A DNA stretch of 64,000 bases, from assembly GCF_000017505.1 (NCBI RefSeq), contig NC_009675.1, positions 62,001 through 126,000 on the forward strand, in the 5' to 3' direction. Position numbers and translations under genes: made by a program. Below the pieces are notes generated by a model. It did no database searches, had not been told where the DNA came from, and saw only the letters and a program-made list of their open reading frames with translations. Positions 17,414 through 26,310 of this stretch are shown here, piece after piece. The stretch's first letter is position 1. Every line of letters starts with the position of its first letter. Source of the DNA: Anaeromyxobacter sp. Fw109-5. Its GTDB lineage: Bacteria; Myxococcota; Myxococcia; Myxococcales; Anaeromyxobacteraceae.

Positions 17414-18222
17414 GCTCGACCGCGCCGCAGCTCCCCCCCGCCGGTGCCGCAGCGCCGGAGCCGGAGAACGAGGTCCGGCTCACGTTCATGGAGCACCTCC
17501 GCGACCTGCGGAAGCGGCTCACCCACGCCATCCTCGGCGTGCTCGTGGGCATGCTCGCGGTGGGCGGGTTCGTGGACGGGATCTTCCACTGGCTCATGGC
17601 CCCGGTGCGCGCCGCCCTGCCGCCGAACCAGCAGGTGCTGCACTACACGAGCTCGATCGAGCCGCTCATGGTGTACCTGAAGGTGGCCGTGTACGGCGGC
17701 GTGTTCGTGGCCGCGCCTTGGGTGCTGTACCAGCTGTGGCAGTTCGTCGCCCCGGGCCTGTACAAGAAGGAGAAGCGGCTCGTCATCCCGTTCCTGTTCT
17801 TCGGGACGCTGCTCTTCTACGTCGGCGCGGCGTTCTGCTACTTCCTCGTCATGCCGCCGGCGTTCCCCGCGATGCTCGCCGTCGCGGCCGACGCGAGCCT
17901 CGCCCCGATGCTCACCATGAGCTCCACCCTGGGGCTCGTGCTCGCCATGCTGCTCGGCTTCGGCGTCGTGTTCGAGGTCCCGGTCATCCTCGCCTTCCTC
18001 TCGCTCATCGGGGTGGTCTCGGCGCAGACGCTCGCCAAGTACCGGCGGGTGGCGATCATCGTGAACGTGCTCGTCGCGGCGGTGATCACCCCCACCGGCG
18101 ATCCGCTGAACCTCGCCATGATGGCCGTGCCGATGATCGTGTTCTACGAGATCGGGATCCTCCTCGCGCGCATCCTCGGCAAGCGCAAGGCCGAGCCGGT
18201 GGGCGCGGCCGCCAATCCGTAG
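17410..18222 (+). CDS. tatC: Sec-independent translocase subunit TatC
   Basis: Encodes 270 residues with six membrane segments. The N-terminal FMEHLRDLRKRLTHAI motif (conserved Glu and Arg for signal peptide binding), the PLMVYLKVAVYGGVF segment, LYKKEKRLVIPFLFF and the VITPTGDPLN loop are TatC signatures. It recognises twin-arginine signal peptides and recruits TatA for folded protein export. Translation is coupled to tatB through the 4-nt ATGA overlap. A Pro/Ala-rich N-terminal extension of about 20 residues precedes the conserved part. Confidence 0.95.
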   Translation: MSSTAPQLPPAGAAAPEPENEVRLTFMEHLRDLRKRLTHAILGVLVGMLAVGGFVDGIFHWLMAPVRAALPPNQQVLHYTSSIEPLMVYLKVAVYGGVFVAAPWVLYQLWQFVAPGLYKKEKRLVIPFLFFGTLLFYVGAAFCYFLVMPPAFPAMLAVAADASLAPMLTMSSTLGLVLAMLLGFGVVFEVPVILAFLSLIGVVSAQTLAKYRRVAIIVNVLVAAVITPTGDPLNLAMMAVPMIVFYEIGILLARILGKRKAEPVGAAANP

Positions 18223-18317
18223 GTCGAGTCGCTCCCGGCGCTCGCCGACGCGCGCCCCGCCCGGTGGCCCCATCCGAAGGCGCGCGAGCAACCGCGCGCG
18301 GAAGTAGCATCCCGGAC

Positions 18318-18512
18318 GTGACGACCTTCCACGTCCTCGCCGCGCTCTTCGGGATCTACATGCTCGCGCGCCACGCCCCGCGGGCGGTGCGGCTGCTGCG
18401 CTCCCCCGGCCACCGGGCCGCCGCCGCGATCCCCCTCGTGAACATCTTCCTCGCCATGGCCATCCTGGCCTTCGCCGTGAAAGGGCTCGCCGCGAGCCTT
18501 ATCCCTGGATGA
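18318..18512 (+). CDS. Small hypothetical membrane protein (64 aa)
   Basis: An unrecognised 64-residue frame from GTG 18318. Two hydrophobic stretches are visible (about 4-20 and 38-60) separated by a basic segment rich in His and Arg, giving a helical hairpin shape. No Shine-Dalgarno is present, but TAGCAT ends 7 nt before the GTG, matching the leaderless pattern seen elsewhere in the window. The thiolase gene begins 17 nt after the stop. It could be real and in the same transcript as the thiolase. Confidence is limited by length. Confidence 0.5.
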   Translation: MTTFHVLAALFGIYMLARHAPRAVRLLRSPGHRAAAAIPLVNIFLAMAILAFAVKGLAASLIPG

Positions 18513-18529
18513 CGGGAGGCTCAGGGCGC

Positions 18530-19738
18530 ATGAAGCGGGCAGGCCAGAAGGACGTCGTCATTCTCGCCGCCAAGCGGACCCCCTTCGGGACGTTCGGCGG
18601 CGCCCTCAAGGACCACAGCGCCACCGATCTGGCCGTGCACGCCGCCGGCGCCGCGATCGCGCAGGCCGGCGTCCCCGCCGAGGACTACGGGCACGTGGTG
18701 ATGGGGAACGTCGTGCAGACGAGCCCCGACGCCATCTACCTCGCCCGCCACGTGGGGCTGCGCGCCGGGCTGCCGCAGCGCGTGGCGGCGCTCACCGTGA
18801 ACCGGCTCTGCGGCTCCGGGTTCGAGGCGATCATCCAGGCGGCCAGGCTCATCGAGCTGGGCGAGGCGGAGCTGGTCCTCGCCGGCGGGACGGAGTCGAT
18901 GAGCCAGGCGCCGCTCGTGGTGCGCGGCACGCGCTTCGGCTACGCCTTCGGGAAGCCGCCTGCGATGGAGGACATGCTCTGGTCGGCCGTCACGGACAGC
19001 TACGCGGGCATGCCCATGGCGCTCACCGCGGAGAAGCTGGCCGAGCAATACGCCCTCTCGCAGGACGAGGTGGACGACTACTCGGTGCTCTCCCAGCGAC
19101 GCTGGGCGGCGGCCCACGAGGCGGGGCGCTTCCGCGAGGAGCTGGCGCCCCTCGAGCTGAAGGGCAGGAAGGGGCCGGTCGCCTTCGAGCGCGACGAGCA
19201 CCCCCGGCCCGACACCACCGTCGAGGGCCTCCGCACGCTCCCCAAGGCCTTCAAGAAGGACGGGGTGATCCACGCGGGCGCGGCGAGCGGCATCGCGGAC
19301 GGGGCCGGCGCGCTGGTCGTCGCCACCCGCGAGTACGCGGAGCGACGCGGGGTGAAGCCCATCGCGCGGGTGGTGAACTGGGGCCACGCCGGCGTGGACC
19401 CCACGGTCATGGGCATCGGTCCGGTGCCCGCCATCCGCAACGCGCTCGAGCGCGCCGGCGCGACCCTCGCGGACGTGGACCTGTTCGAGGTGAACGAGGC
19501 CTTCGCCCCGCAGTACCTCGCGGTGGAGAAGGAGCTCGGGCTGCCGCGCGAGCGCACCAACGTGGACGGCGGCGCCATCGCCGTGGGGCACCCGCTCGGC
19601 GCGAGCGGGGCGCGCATCACCATGCACCTCGCGTACGAGCTCCGCCGTCGCGGCGGCCGGGCGGCGGTGGGCGCCGCCTGCATCGGGGGCGGCCAGGGCG
19701 TCGCCATCGTCCTCGCGCCGGCCGAGCCCGGCGCATGA
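18530..19738 (+). CDS. Thiolase (acetyl-CoA C-acetyltransferase)
   Basis: Encodes 402 residues, normal for thiolases. Nucleophilic Cys94 lies in NRLCGSGFEAI, and the second active-site Cys is in CIGGGQG near the C-terminus. The FEVNEAFAPQ segment and GHPLGASGARI His complete the site. It joins two acetyl-CoA or cleaves 3-ketoacyl-CoA. ATG 18530 is preferred over an upstream in-frame ATG at 18509 because a GGGAGG Shine-Dalgarno sits 11 nt before it. No other beta-oxidation gene is adjacent, although etfBA is present at 2-4 kb. Biosynthetic versus degradative role is undecided. Confidence 0.93.
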   Translation: MKRAGQKDVVILAAKRTPFGTFGGALKDHSATDLAVHAAGAAIAQAGVPAEDYGHVVMGNVVQTSPDAIYLARHVGLRAGLPQRVAALTVNRLCGSGFEAIIQAARLIELGEAELVLAGGTESMSQAPLVVRGTRFGYAFGKPPAMEDMLWSAVTDSYAGMPMALTAEKLAEQYALSQDEVDDYSVLSQRRWAAAHEAGRFREELAPLELKGRKGPVAFERDEHPRPDTTVEGLRTLPKAFKKDGVIHAGAASGIADGAGALVVATREYAERRGVKPIARVVNWGHAGVDPTVMGIGPVPAIRNALERAGATLADVDLFEVNEAFAPQYLAVEKELGLPRERTNVDGGAIAVGHPLGASGARITMHLAYELRRRGGRAAVGAACIGGGQGVAIVLAPAEPGA

Positions 19739-19804
19739 CCGCAGCGATCTTGCCGCGTCTCCCTCGGAGGGATAGGGTCCAGCCCGTTCCGAAGGAGGGC
19801 GCGG

Positions 19805-20002
19805 ATGGCGAGCTTCACCGGGGTGAAGGTGTTCTCCACGACCCTCGCGCGCGACCGCGAGCACATGGGGGAGCAGGTCGGGCGCTGGCTCGCCGAGCAC
19901 CCCGACTACGAGGTCGTGGAGCGTGAGGTGAGGCAGAGCTCCGACAAGGAGTTCCACTGCCTGTCGATCATCCTCTTCTACCGGGACCGAAGAAAGGCCT
20001 GA
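19805..20002 (+). CDS. Conserved-looking small protein (65 aa)
   Basis: An unrecognised 65-residue protein with a strong AGGAGG Shine-Dalgarno 6-7 nt before ATG 19805. It starts MASFTGVKVFSTTLARDR and has an alpha/beta pattern: a strand, an amphipathic helix (REHMGEQVGRWLAEHP), then two strands (YEVVEREVRQSS, EFHCLSIILFYRD). The order resembles a compact sheet-helix fold. The rhomboid-like gene follows after 6 nt, so the two are probably translated from one transcript. Function unknown. Confidence 0.72.
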   Translation: MASFTGVKVFSTTLARDREHMGEQVGRWLAEHPDYEVVEREVRQSSDKEFHCLSIILFYRDRRKA

Positions 20003-20008
20003 CGCCAC

Positions 20009-20743
20009 ATGCCGACCGCGCGCCGCCGTGCCCCTCGCCTCGGAGACACGTTCACCTTCGGGGGACGGGTCCCCGCCGTGGTGGGGCTGCTCATCGCGGC
20101 GATGGCGGTGGTCACGATCGCGAGCTGGCTCGACCGGCGGCTGCTGCAGCTCCTCGCGTTCGACCCGGCGAGCGTGCTCTACGGTCAGCTGTGGCGGCTC
20201 CTCACCTGGGTGTTCGTCCAGGACAGCCCGCTCACCCTGTTCTTCGCCGGGTTCATGCTGTGGTGGCTCGGGCAGCAGCTCGTGTACGTGTGGGGCGAGC
20301 GGCGCTTCCTCCTGCGCTTCCTGGGGATCACCGTCGGCGCGGGCGTGCTCGCCACGCTGTTCGCCCTGGTGTACCGGCCGGCCGCCGTCGGTCACGTCAA
20401 CGCCTGGCCCACGGTGAACGGGCTGCTCGTCGCCTGGGCGCTCATGTTCCCCGACCGGCCGCTCTCCTGGTTCGGCGTCATCAACATGAGCGCCAAGATG
20501 ATGGCGGCGCTCGTGGCGTTCGGGACCGTGCTCTACGCCATCGCCTACGGCGGCCCGGGGCGCTTCGCCGTGCACTTCGCGGCGCTCGCCATCGGCTGGG
20601 CGCTCTCCCGTGGCCTCTCGTTCGGCGGCTTCTTCCGCAAGGCGCGCCGCAACCTGGAGGAGCGGGAGGCGCGCCGCCGCGCGAAGCACCTCAAGGTCGT
20701 CCGCCGCAACGGGCAGGACGAGCCGCCGCGCTGGATGAATTGA
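20009..20743 (+). CDS. Rhomboid-fold membrane protein lacking the catalytic serine
   Basis: Encodes 244 residues with about six membrane segments and a basic C-terminal tail. The order of elements follows rhomboid proteases: a GQLWRLLTWVFVQ first-loop segment, then WPTVNGLLVAWALMFPDR, which aligns with the family's GxSGxxxxxxxxxxxFPxR motif, then AVHFAALAIGW with the conserved His189. At the position of the nucleophilic Ser the sequence has Asn137 (TVNG). It therefore looks like an inactive rhomboid, of the kind that binds membrane clients without cutting them. It follows the 65-aa gene by 6 nt. Confidence 0.75.
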   Translation: MPTARRRAPRLGDTFTFGGRVPAVVGLLIAAMAVVTIASWLDRRLLQLLAFDPASVLYGQLWRLLTWVFVQDSPLTLFFAGFMLWWLGQQLVYVWGERRFLLRFLGITVGAGVLATLFALVYRPAAVGHVNAWPTVNGLLVAWALMFPDRPLSWFGVINMSAKMMAALVAFGTVLYAIAYGGPGRFAVHFAALAIGWALSRGLSFGGFFRKARRNLEEREARRRAKHLKVVRRNGQDEPPRWMN

Positions 20744-20745
20744 GG

Positions 20746-20768
20746 CCTCGCCCTCCCGCCCGGCGAGG
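20746..20768. terminator. Hairpin between convergent rhomboid-like and WDP-repeat genes
   Basis: CCTCGCC (20746-20752) pairs perfectly with GGCGAGG (20762-20768) around a 9-nt loop, 2 nt after the rhomboid-like stop and 21 nt from the opposing stop at 20789. No U-tract. Placement suggests a two-way terminator. Confidence 0.45.
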
Positions 20769-20788
20769 ACGCAGCCGCGCCCGAGGCT

Positions 20789-23368
20789 TCAGCTCACGGA
20801 CACTTCCTTCACCGCCGCCCGGTAGACCCAGATCCGGCCGGTGTTGGTGCGCGTGTCGCCGGGGACCATGAAGAAGCCCGGGCCGTCCTCGCGGTAGTCC
20901 GGGCTGTAGCCCGCCACCTGCCGGCCGTCGCGGAACGTCACGCGCACCTTCTTCCCCTCGGCCGCGGGGGTGGGCTCGCCGGGGGCGAGCATGAAGAAGA
21001 TCGCCTTCACCTTCTCGGTCGCGATCGTCTCCCCGGCGGCGCCGGGTGCAGGGAGGAGCGCGAGGGCCGGGGCGGCGAGGTCGAGGTCCTCGACGACGCC
21101 GCGCTTCACCGTGCCCTCCAGCGTGTGCACCACCACCCGCTGCGTGCCCGAGGCGACGGTCGGTCCCGCGGGCGAGGCGGCGCGCGCCGGCATCGCGGCG
21201 GCCCGCGGGGGCTCGGGCGCGGAGGGCGGCGCGGGCACCGCGGCGCCGCGCGCCGGCGAGAGCGCCGGAGGCGGCGCCACCGCCGCGGGGGCGGCTGGCG
21301 TCGCGGCGCGCGGCGCTGGAGCGGCTGGCGCGGCGGGCGCGGTGGACGTCGCAGCGGCCGGCCGTGGGGCGGGCGCCGGGACCGCGGCGGGTGGGGCGGC
21401 GGCGGGGCGCGGAGCGGCGGCGGTCGCCGGAGCGGCGAAGTCGAGCGCGGGAGGGGGGAGGTCCGCCTCGTCGGCCGGGATCTCCTCGAGGATCTCCTCC
21501 CCGTCCACCGTCGGGATCTCCTCGACGATCTCGGGCAGCGAGAGATCGTCCCCGTCGGGCGCCGCCGCGGAGACCGGCACGAGGGAGTGACTCTCCGTGA
21601 CGGAGTCCGCCTCGGCGGCGTCCGGCGTGGCGTCGGCGTGCGCGACGGGCGCCGCCGCCGCGCCGGCGGCGAGCTCCCAGGGCGCGGGCGCCTCGGCGGT
21701 CGCCCACGCGGCGCCTGGATCGGCGGCGTCGAACGAGCCACCGGACGCGAGCGAGAAGTCGGGGTCGAGCGCGGCGCCCGGCGGCCAGTCGCCCGCCCCG
21801 TCCAGCGCGGAGCCGTCCGGGTCGAGCGCGAGGGGCTCGCCGGCCTCGAACCCGTCGGCGGGGGGCTCGAACACCGCCCCCGGCGCGAACGCGGCGGTGT
21901 CGTCGTACTCGCCCAGCGCGAACGCGGCGGTCGCGTCGATGGGAGCGCCGGGCTCCGCGGAGAACCCGGCGTCGAGCGAGAGGCCGTCGTCCGGGCCGAA
22001 CGCGGACGCGCCGGCGCCGGGGTCCTCGTCGTACGCGCCGAGCGGCGCGCCCGGCGCGGAGGGAGCGGGCGGCGGCGTGGGATCCCAGCCGGCGGGAGGG
22101 AGCGTGGAGGCATCGCCGCCGAGCGGCAGCGTCTGCGTGGGCTCCGGCTCGCTCGCGAGCCCCAGCAGCTGGGTCGGCTCGGGCGCCGAGGCCGGATCGA
22201 GCTCGGCGCCCTCCGGCTCGGCGGCCAGCGCGACGTCCTCGAGGCCCAGGAGGTCCAGGTCGGCTGCGTCCAGATCCAGCGCGGGCAGCTCCTCGAGCGC
22301 TCCGGCGGGCGCCGCGGCGCCGAGCGGGAACGCCCGCGTCGGCTCGGGCTCGGCCTCCGGCGCGAGTCCGGCATCCCAGCCCCCGTCGAAGGCGGGCTCT
22401 GCCGCCCCGTCGGCCGCGAGCGAGGCGGGATCCCACGCGGCCTCCCCCTCGCCGCCGAGGGCGGACAGGTCGAAGGGCTCGGGCGCGATGCCGGCCGGTT
22501 GCAGGCCGGCCTCGGGGAGCCCGGCGTCGTCGTACGCGAGGGCGGGCGCTCCCGCGAGCGCCGCCGGATCGAGCGGGGCCGCTGCGCCGTCCGCGCCGCT
22601 CCACGCCGCCGCGTCGTCCGGGGTGGGCGAAGCGGCCGCGTCACCCGAAGGATCCCAGCCGGCCGCGCTCGCCGGATCCCACGCCGGCGGCGCGCCGGGG
22701 TCCGCGGGGAGCGCGTCCGGAGCCCAGGCGGCCGTTTCGTCCGCGAGGGTGGCGGGATCCCAGGGCTGTCCCTCCGCGCCGGCGCTCGGGTCCCAGGCGG
22801 CGTCCTGCGGGATCGCGGCCGGATCCCAGGCCTGGGCGCCCTCGGGAGCGTTCGGGTCCCAGGAGGCCGGATCCTGCGAGGCCGCGCCCGGATCCCACGG
22901 CGGCGCGGCGGCGTTCGGATCCCAGGCGGCCGTTTCCTGCGGGAGGGCGGCGGGATCGTAGGGGGGCTGCGCGCCGAGCTCGCCCTCCCAGCCGAGCGTG
23001 GCGGGATCGAACAGGGCGGAGGGGTCGAGGTCGGCGAGCGGGTTCTCCCCCGCCGGCTCGGCCGGCGCCGCCTCGAGCGCGACCGGCGGCGCGGACGCCG
23101 GGAAGAACGGCTCGGGCTCGGGCTCGGGCGAGAGCTCGGGCGGCGGCGGTGGTCGGTTCCGCAGCCCCGCGGGGAGCAGCGACTCGCGCAGCCGGGCCGC
23201 GGCCGCGTTCACGTCGAAGCCGCCGCGCGGCGCTCCCCCGCCCGCGTCGCCGCCCACGAGATCGCGCAGCTCGGCGAGGCGGCGCTCCTCCTCCGGCGAG
23301 AGCTTTCCCGCGCGGCGCTTCGCGTCGAGGGTCCGGAACTCCTGCATGACGCTGCGCGGATCGGGCAT
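20789..23368 (-). CDS. 859-aa Trp-Asp-Pro repeat protein with DUF6982-like C-terminal domain
   Basis: Encodes 859 residues from ATG 23368. Three parts are visible. Residues 1-40 form a charged helical module (MQEFRTLDAKRRAGKLSPEE) shared in style with myxobacterial PilZ-type regulators. Residues about 60-740 are Ala/Pro/Asp/Glu-rich, with roughly ten WDPxx units at 120-260 and later FDL/LDLD acidic motifs and PAPA linkers. The last 110 residues fold into a beta-rich domain (TLEGTVKRGVVEDL, VKAIFFMLAPGE, VRVTFRDGRQVAGYSPDY, GFFMVPGDTRTN) resembling DUF6982. There are no signal peptide or membrane segments, so it should be cytoplasmic. Function unknown; a scaffold with one folded sensory end is a reasonable guess. 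Confidence 0.72.
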   Translation of the reverse strand: MPDPRSVMQEFRTLDAKRRAGKLSPEEERRLAELRDLVGGDAGGGAPRGGFDVNAAAARLRESLLPAGLRNRPPPPPELSPEPEPEPFFPASAPPVALEAAPAEPAGENPLADLDPSALFDPATLGWEGELGAQPPYDPAALPQETAAWDPNAAAPPWDPGAASQDPASWDPNAPEGAQAWDPAAIPQDAAWDPSAGAEGQPWDPATLADETAAWAPDALPADPGAPPAWDPASAAGWDPSGDAAASPTPDDAAAWSGADGAAAPLDPAALAGAPALAYDDAGLPEAGLQPAGIAPEPFDLSALGGEGEAAWDPASLAADGAAEPAFDGGWDAGLAPEAEPEPTRAFPLGAAAPAGALEELPALDLDAADLDLLGLEDVALAAEPEGAELDPASAPEPTQLLGLASEPEPTQTLPLGGDASTLPPAGWDPTPPPAPSAPGAPLGAYDEDPGAGASAFGPDDGLSLDAGFSAEPGAPIDATAAFALGEYDDTAAFAPGAVFEPPADGFEAGEPLALDPDGSALDGAGDWPPGAALDPDFSLASGGSFDAADPGAAWATAEAPAPWELAAGAAAAPVAHADATPDAAEADSVTESHSLVPVSAAAPDGDDLSLPEIVEEIPTVDGEEILEEIPADEADLPPPALDFAAPATAAAPRPAAAPPAAVPAPAPRPAAATSTAPAAPAAPAPRAATPAAPAAVAPPPALSPARGAAVPAPPSAPEPPRAAAMPARAASPAGPTVASGTQRVVVHTLEGTVKRGVVEDLDLAAPALALLPAPGAAGETIATEKVKAIFFMLAPGEPTPAAEGKKVRVTFRDGRQVAGYSPDYREDGPGFFMVPGDTRTNTGRIWVYRAAVKEVSVS
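22640..22960 (-). repeat. Degenerate coding repeat producing Trp-Asp-Pro units
   Basis: Within the 859-aa gene the block GGATCCCA (reverse of TGGGATCC, encoding Trp-Asp-Pro) recurs about nine times at irregular intervals of roughly 24-70 nt, each surrounded by Ala/Pro/Glu codons. Residues about 137-243 are affected. Spacing stays in frame throughout, showing selection for an open protein rather than random expansion. Confidence 0.65.
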
Positions 23369-23508
23369 TCGGTCTTCCGGGAGGGTGGCGGGCCACGGGG
23401 GCCGAGCGAGAGGGCGGATGATACCTCGCCCGGCGAGGCCCACAAAACTGGCGAGGGGGGCGCTCCTCCTTGATTTCCCTAGCTCCGGCAGCCATGTATG
23501 GCGCGCCC

Positions 23509-25446
23509 ATGAATCGCCTGCCGGTGCTCCACGACGGCCGCGCCCAGCCGCCCGCGGCCCGCGCCGACTCCTTCCTGCCCACCTCCGCCGCCGAGCTCCG
23601 CGCGCGCGGCTGGAGCGCGCTCGACGTCCTGCTCGTGACCGGCGACGCCTACGTCGACCACCCGAGCTTCGGGGCGGCCGTGATCGGCCGGGTGCTCGAG
23701 GCGCAGGGCTACAAGGTCGGCATCGTGGCGCAGCCGGACTGGCGCAGCACCGCGGACGTGCTGCGCATGGGGCGGCCGCGGCTCTTCGTCGGGGTCACCT
23801 CGGGCGCCATGGACTCCATGGTGAACCATTACACGGCCCACAAGCGCCGCCGCTCCGACGACGCGTACACGCCGGACGCGGTCGCCGGCAAGCGGCCCGA
23901 TCGCGCGACCACGGCCTACGCGCGCCTCTGCCGGCAGGCGTTCGGGGCCACGACGCCCATCGTCGTGGGCGGCATCGAGGCCTCGCTCCGGCGCATCGCC
24001 CACTACGACTACTGGGACGACCGGGTGCTGCCCTCGGTGCTCGTCCCCTCGGGCGCGGACCTGCTCGTCTACGGGCAGGGCGAGAAGCCGGTGCTGGAGA
24101 TCGCGCGCCGGCTCGCCTCGGGGGAGGACCTCTGCGGGCTCGTGGACGTGCCGGGGACGGCCCTCGCGGTGCCGGACCTCGCGCTCGCCATGCTGGAGGG
24201 ACGCGAGCGGAAGACGCTCGAGCTCCCCGCCTACGAGGAGATCGCGCTCGACAGGCGGCGCTTCGCCGAGTTCAGCCGCCTCTACCACCTCGAGCACAAC
24301 GCCGAGAACGCGCGCATCCTCGTGCAGCGCCACGGGCGCGGGGAGAGGGCGCGCTTCGTGGTGGTGAACGAGCCGATGGCCGCGCCCTCGACCGAGGAGC
24401 TCGACCGGATCGCCGAGCTCCCCTACGTGCGCGAGGCGCACCCGTCCTACGGCGGCGCGCACATCCCCGCGCTCGAGCAGATCCGCTGGTCGATCCAGAT
24501 CCTGCGGGGCTGCGCCGCCGGCTGCGCCTTCTGCTGCATCACCGAGCACCAGGGGCGCGACATCGCCAGCCGCTCGGAGGCGAGCGTGCTGCGCGAGCTC
24601 GCCACGCTCGCCTCGAAGGAGAGCTTCAAGGGCACCATCACCGACGTGGGCGGCGCGACCGCCAACATGTGGGGGATGCGCTGCACGGACGCGGAGGCGC
24701 ACGCGGTGTGCCGGCGCGCCTCCTGCGTCTATCCGACCGTCTGCAAGTTCTTCGCGGTGGACCACGGCCCGCTCGTCGACCTCTACGAGAAGGCGCGCAA
24801 GGTGAAGGGGGTGAAGCACCTCTTCGTCGGCTCGGGCGTGCGCTACGACCTCGCCCAGGCGGACACGAAGAACGGCGCCCGGTATCTCAAGACGCTCGTG
24901 CAGCACCACGTCTCGGGGCAGCTCAAGGTCGCCCCCGAGCACGTCTGCGAGCCGGTGCTGAAGCTCATGAAGAAGCCGGGCGTCTCGTCGTTCGAGCGGC
25001 TCCGCAAGGACTTCGAGCGCTACTCGCGCGAGGCGGGCAAGGAGCAGTACCTCGTCCCGTACTTCATCTCCTCGCACCCGGGGTCGTCGCTCGAGCAGGC
25101 CGCGGAGCTCATGGACTACCTGCAGGACAACCGCTGGAAGCCGCAGCAGGTGCAGGACTTCATGCCCACGCCGATGACGCTGGCCTCCGACATGTACTGG
25201 TCGGGCTACCACCCCATGACCGGCGAGCCGGTGCACGTCACGCGCGACATGGACGAGAAGCGCATGCAGAAGGCGCTGCTCCGCTGGGGAGACCCGGCGA
25301 ACCGGCCGCTCATCGAGAAGGCGCTCCGCAAGCTCGGGCGGCTGAAGCCGGGGGAGCGGCTCGGGCCGGGGATGCGGCCATCGCGCGGCTCCCCGAAGAG
25401 GCGCGGCCCCGCCGGTGGGCCGGGCCCCCGGCGCCCGCGTGCCTAA
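23509..25446 (+). CDS. YgiQ family radical SAM protein
   Basis: Encodes 645 residues from ATG 23509 (a second in-frame ATG at 23494 would add five). An N-terminal B12-binding-like region ([26 protein letters not shown]) precedes the radical SAM core with CxxxCxxC at Cys335, Cys339, Cys342 ([12 protein letters not shown]). The C-terminal extension has the family's [18 protein letters not shown] and [22 protein letters not shown] motifs. YgiQ proteins are conserved 4Fe-4S enzymes of unknown reaction. The SGNH esterase gene begins 10 nt after the stop and its leaderless-type hexamer overlaps the TAA. The C-terminal 40 residues are basic and low in complexity. Confidence 0.92.
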   Translation: MNRLPVLHDGRAQPPAARADSFLPTSAAELRARGWSALDVLLVTGDAYVDHPSFGAAVIGRVLEAQGYKVGIVAQPDWRSTADVLRMGRPRLFVGVTSGAMDSMVNHYTAHKRRRSDDAYTPDAVAGKRPDRATTAYARLCRQAFGATTPIVVGGIEASLRRIAHYDYWDDRVLPSVLVPSGADLLVYGQGEKPVLEIARRLASGEDLCGLVDVPGTALAVPDLALAMLEGRERKTLELPAYEEIALDRRRFAEFSRLYHLEHNAENARILVQRHGRGERARFVVVNEPMAAPSTEELDRIAELPYVREAHPSYGGAHIPALEQIRWSIQILRGCAAGCAFCCITEHQGRDIASRSEASVLRELATLASKESFKGTITDVGGATANMWGMRCTDAEAHAVCRRASCVYPTVCKFFAVDHGPLVDLYEKARKVKGVKHLFVGSGVRYDLAQADTKNGARYLKTLVQHHVSGQLKVAPEHVCEPVLKLMKKPGVSSFERLRKDFERYSREAGKEQYLVPYFISSHPGSSLEQAAELMDYLQDNRWKPQQVQDFMPTPMTLASDMYWSGYHPMTGEPVHVTRDMDEKRMQKALLRWGDPANRPLIEKALRKLGRLKPGERLGPGMRPSRGSPKRRGPAGGPGPRRPRA

Positions 25447-25456
25447 GGTACCGGCC

Positions 25457-26191
25457 GTGATCCCGCACCGTGGCCGTGCCGCGCTCGCCGCCGCGCTCCT
25501 CCTGCTCGCCGGCGCCGCGCGCGCCCAGCTCCCGGAGCGGCCGAAGGCCGGCCGCGGCGCGCCCATCGCCTACCTGGCCATGGGCGACTCGACCGCGGTG
25601 GGGGTGGGGGGCGGCGCCGGCGGCGGCTACCCGCAGCGGCTCGCGCGGCGGCTCGAGGCGAGCGGCGTCCCGGTGAAGCTCGCCGTGGTGGCGGCGTCGG
25701 GCGCCACCATCGCCGACCTGCGCCGCGACCAGCTCCCGGAGGTGATGGCGAAGCGGCCGGCGCTCGTCACCATCGGCGTGGGGATCAACGACCTCATGCA
25801 GGGGCGCAAGCTCGCCGACTTCGCCCGCGATCTCGAGGTCGTCGCCGACCTGGTGCGGCGCACCAAGGCGACCGTGGTCCTCCAGACGCTCCCCGACCTC
25901 ACCTTCTCGCCCGCCGGCCACGGCGCGCCGCCCTCGCTCGGCAGGCGCCTCGAGGCGTACAACGCCACCATCGCGCGCGTCGCCGAGCGGCACGGCTTCG
26001 TGCTCTCCGACGTGTACGGCAAGAGCCGGCGCGCCTTCCGCGACCGCCAGGCCGAGCTCTTCGCGAAGGACGGCTTCCACCCCTCCTCCGCCGGCTACGA
26101 GGTGTGGACCGAGGCGCTCTGGCCGGACGTGGAGCGCGCGGTCGTCGCTCCGCGCGTGCAGGCCCGCACGCCCGCCGCGGGCGAGCGCTGA
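25457..26191 (+). CDS. Secreted SGNH/GDSL hydrolase
   Basis: Encodes 244 residues from GTG 25457, which begins a good signal peptide (cleavage near ARAQ, residue 24). Block I GDST holds nucleophile Ser45, the block III GxND is GIND, and block V DGFHPS supplies Asp205 and His208. This is the SGNH fold, probably an esterase or lysophospholipase acting in the periplasm. The acyl substrate is unknown. TAAGGT, using the TAA of the upstream gene, ends 7 nt before the GTG, and no Shine-Dalgarno is seen. The frame is open upstream, but only this start gives a clean leader. Confidence 0.85.
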   Translation: MIPHRGRAALAAALLLLAGAARAQLPERPKAGRGAPIAYLAMGDSTAVGVGGGAGGGYPQRLARRLEASGVPVKLAVVAASGATIADLRRDQLPEVMAKRPALVTIGVGINDLMQGRKLADFARDLEVVADLVRRTKATVVLQTLPDLTFSPAGHGAPPSLGRRLEAYNATIARVAERHGFVLSDVYGKSRRAFRDRQAELFAKDGFHPSSAGYEVWTEALWPDVERAVVAPRVQARTPAAGER

Positions 26192-26194
26192 AGG

Positions 26195-26255
26195 GCGGCT
26201 CGCGATCCGCGACCGCGTCGCGGCTCGCGACTCCCGGCCGGCGCCGGGCTCGCGA
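26195..26255 (+). repeat. Three GGCTCGCGA direct repeats at exact 25-bp spacing before bioA
   Basis: GGCTCGCGA occurs at 26197-26205, 26222-26230 and 26247-26255, each 25 bp from the last, in the 119-nt spacer between the SGNH gene and bioA. The first two copies extend to the 11-mer GCGGCTCGCGA. The last copy is about 55 nt before the bioA ATG. It does not resemble the BirA operator. It looks like a multi-site operator for an unknown regulator. Confidence 0.55.
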
Positions 26256-26310
26256 GCGCTCGCTCTACCGCTTCCCTTCGGCCGAGGGCGCGCGATAGCC
26301 TCGCCGCCCC

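Noticed and set aside
22640-22960. CRISPR-like array in the WDP repeat region
   Set aside because: The recurring GGATCCCA blocks are short, irregularly spaced and in frame with the protein.
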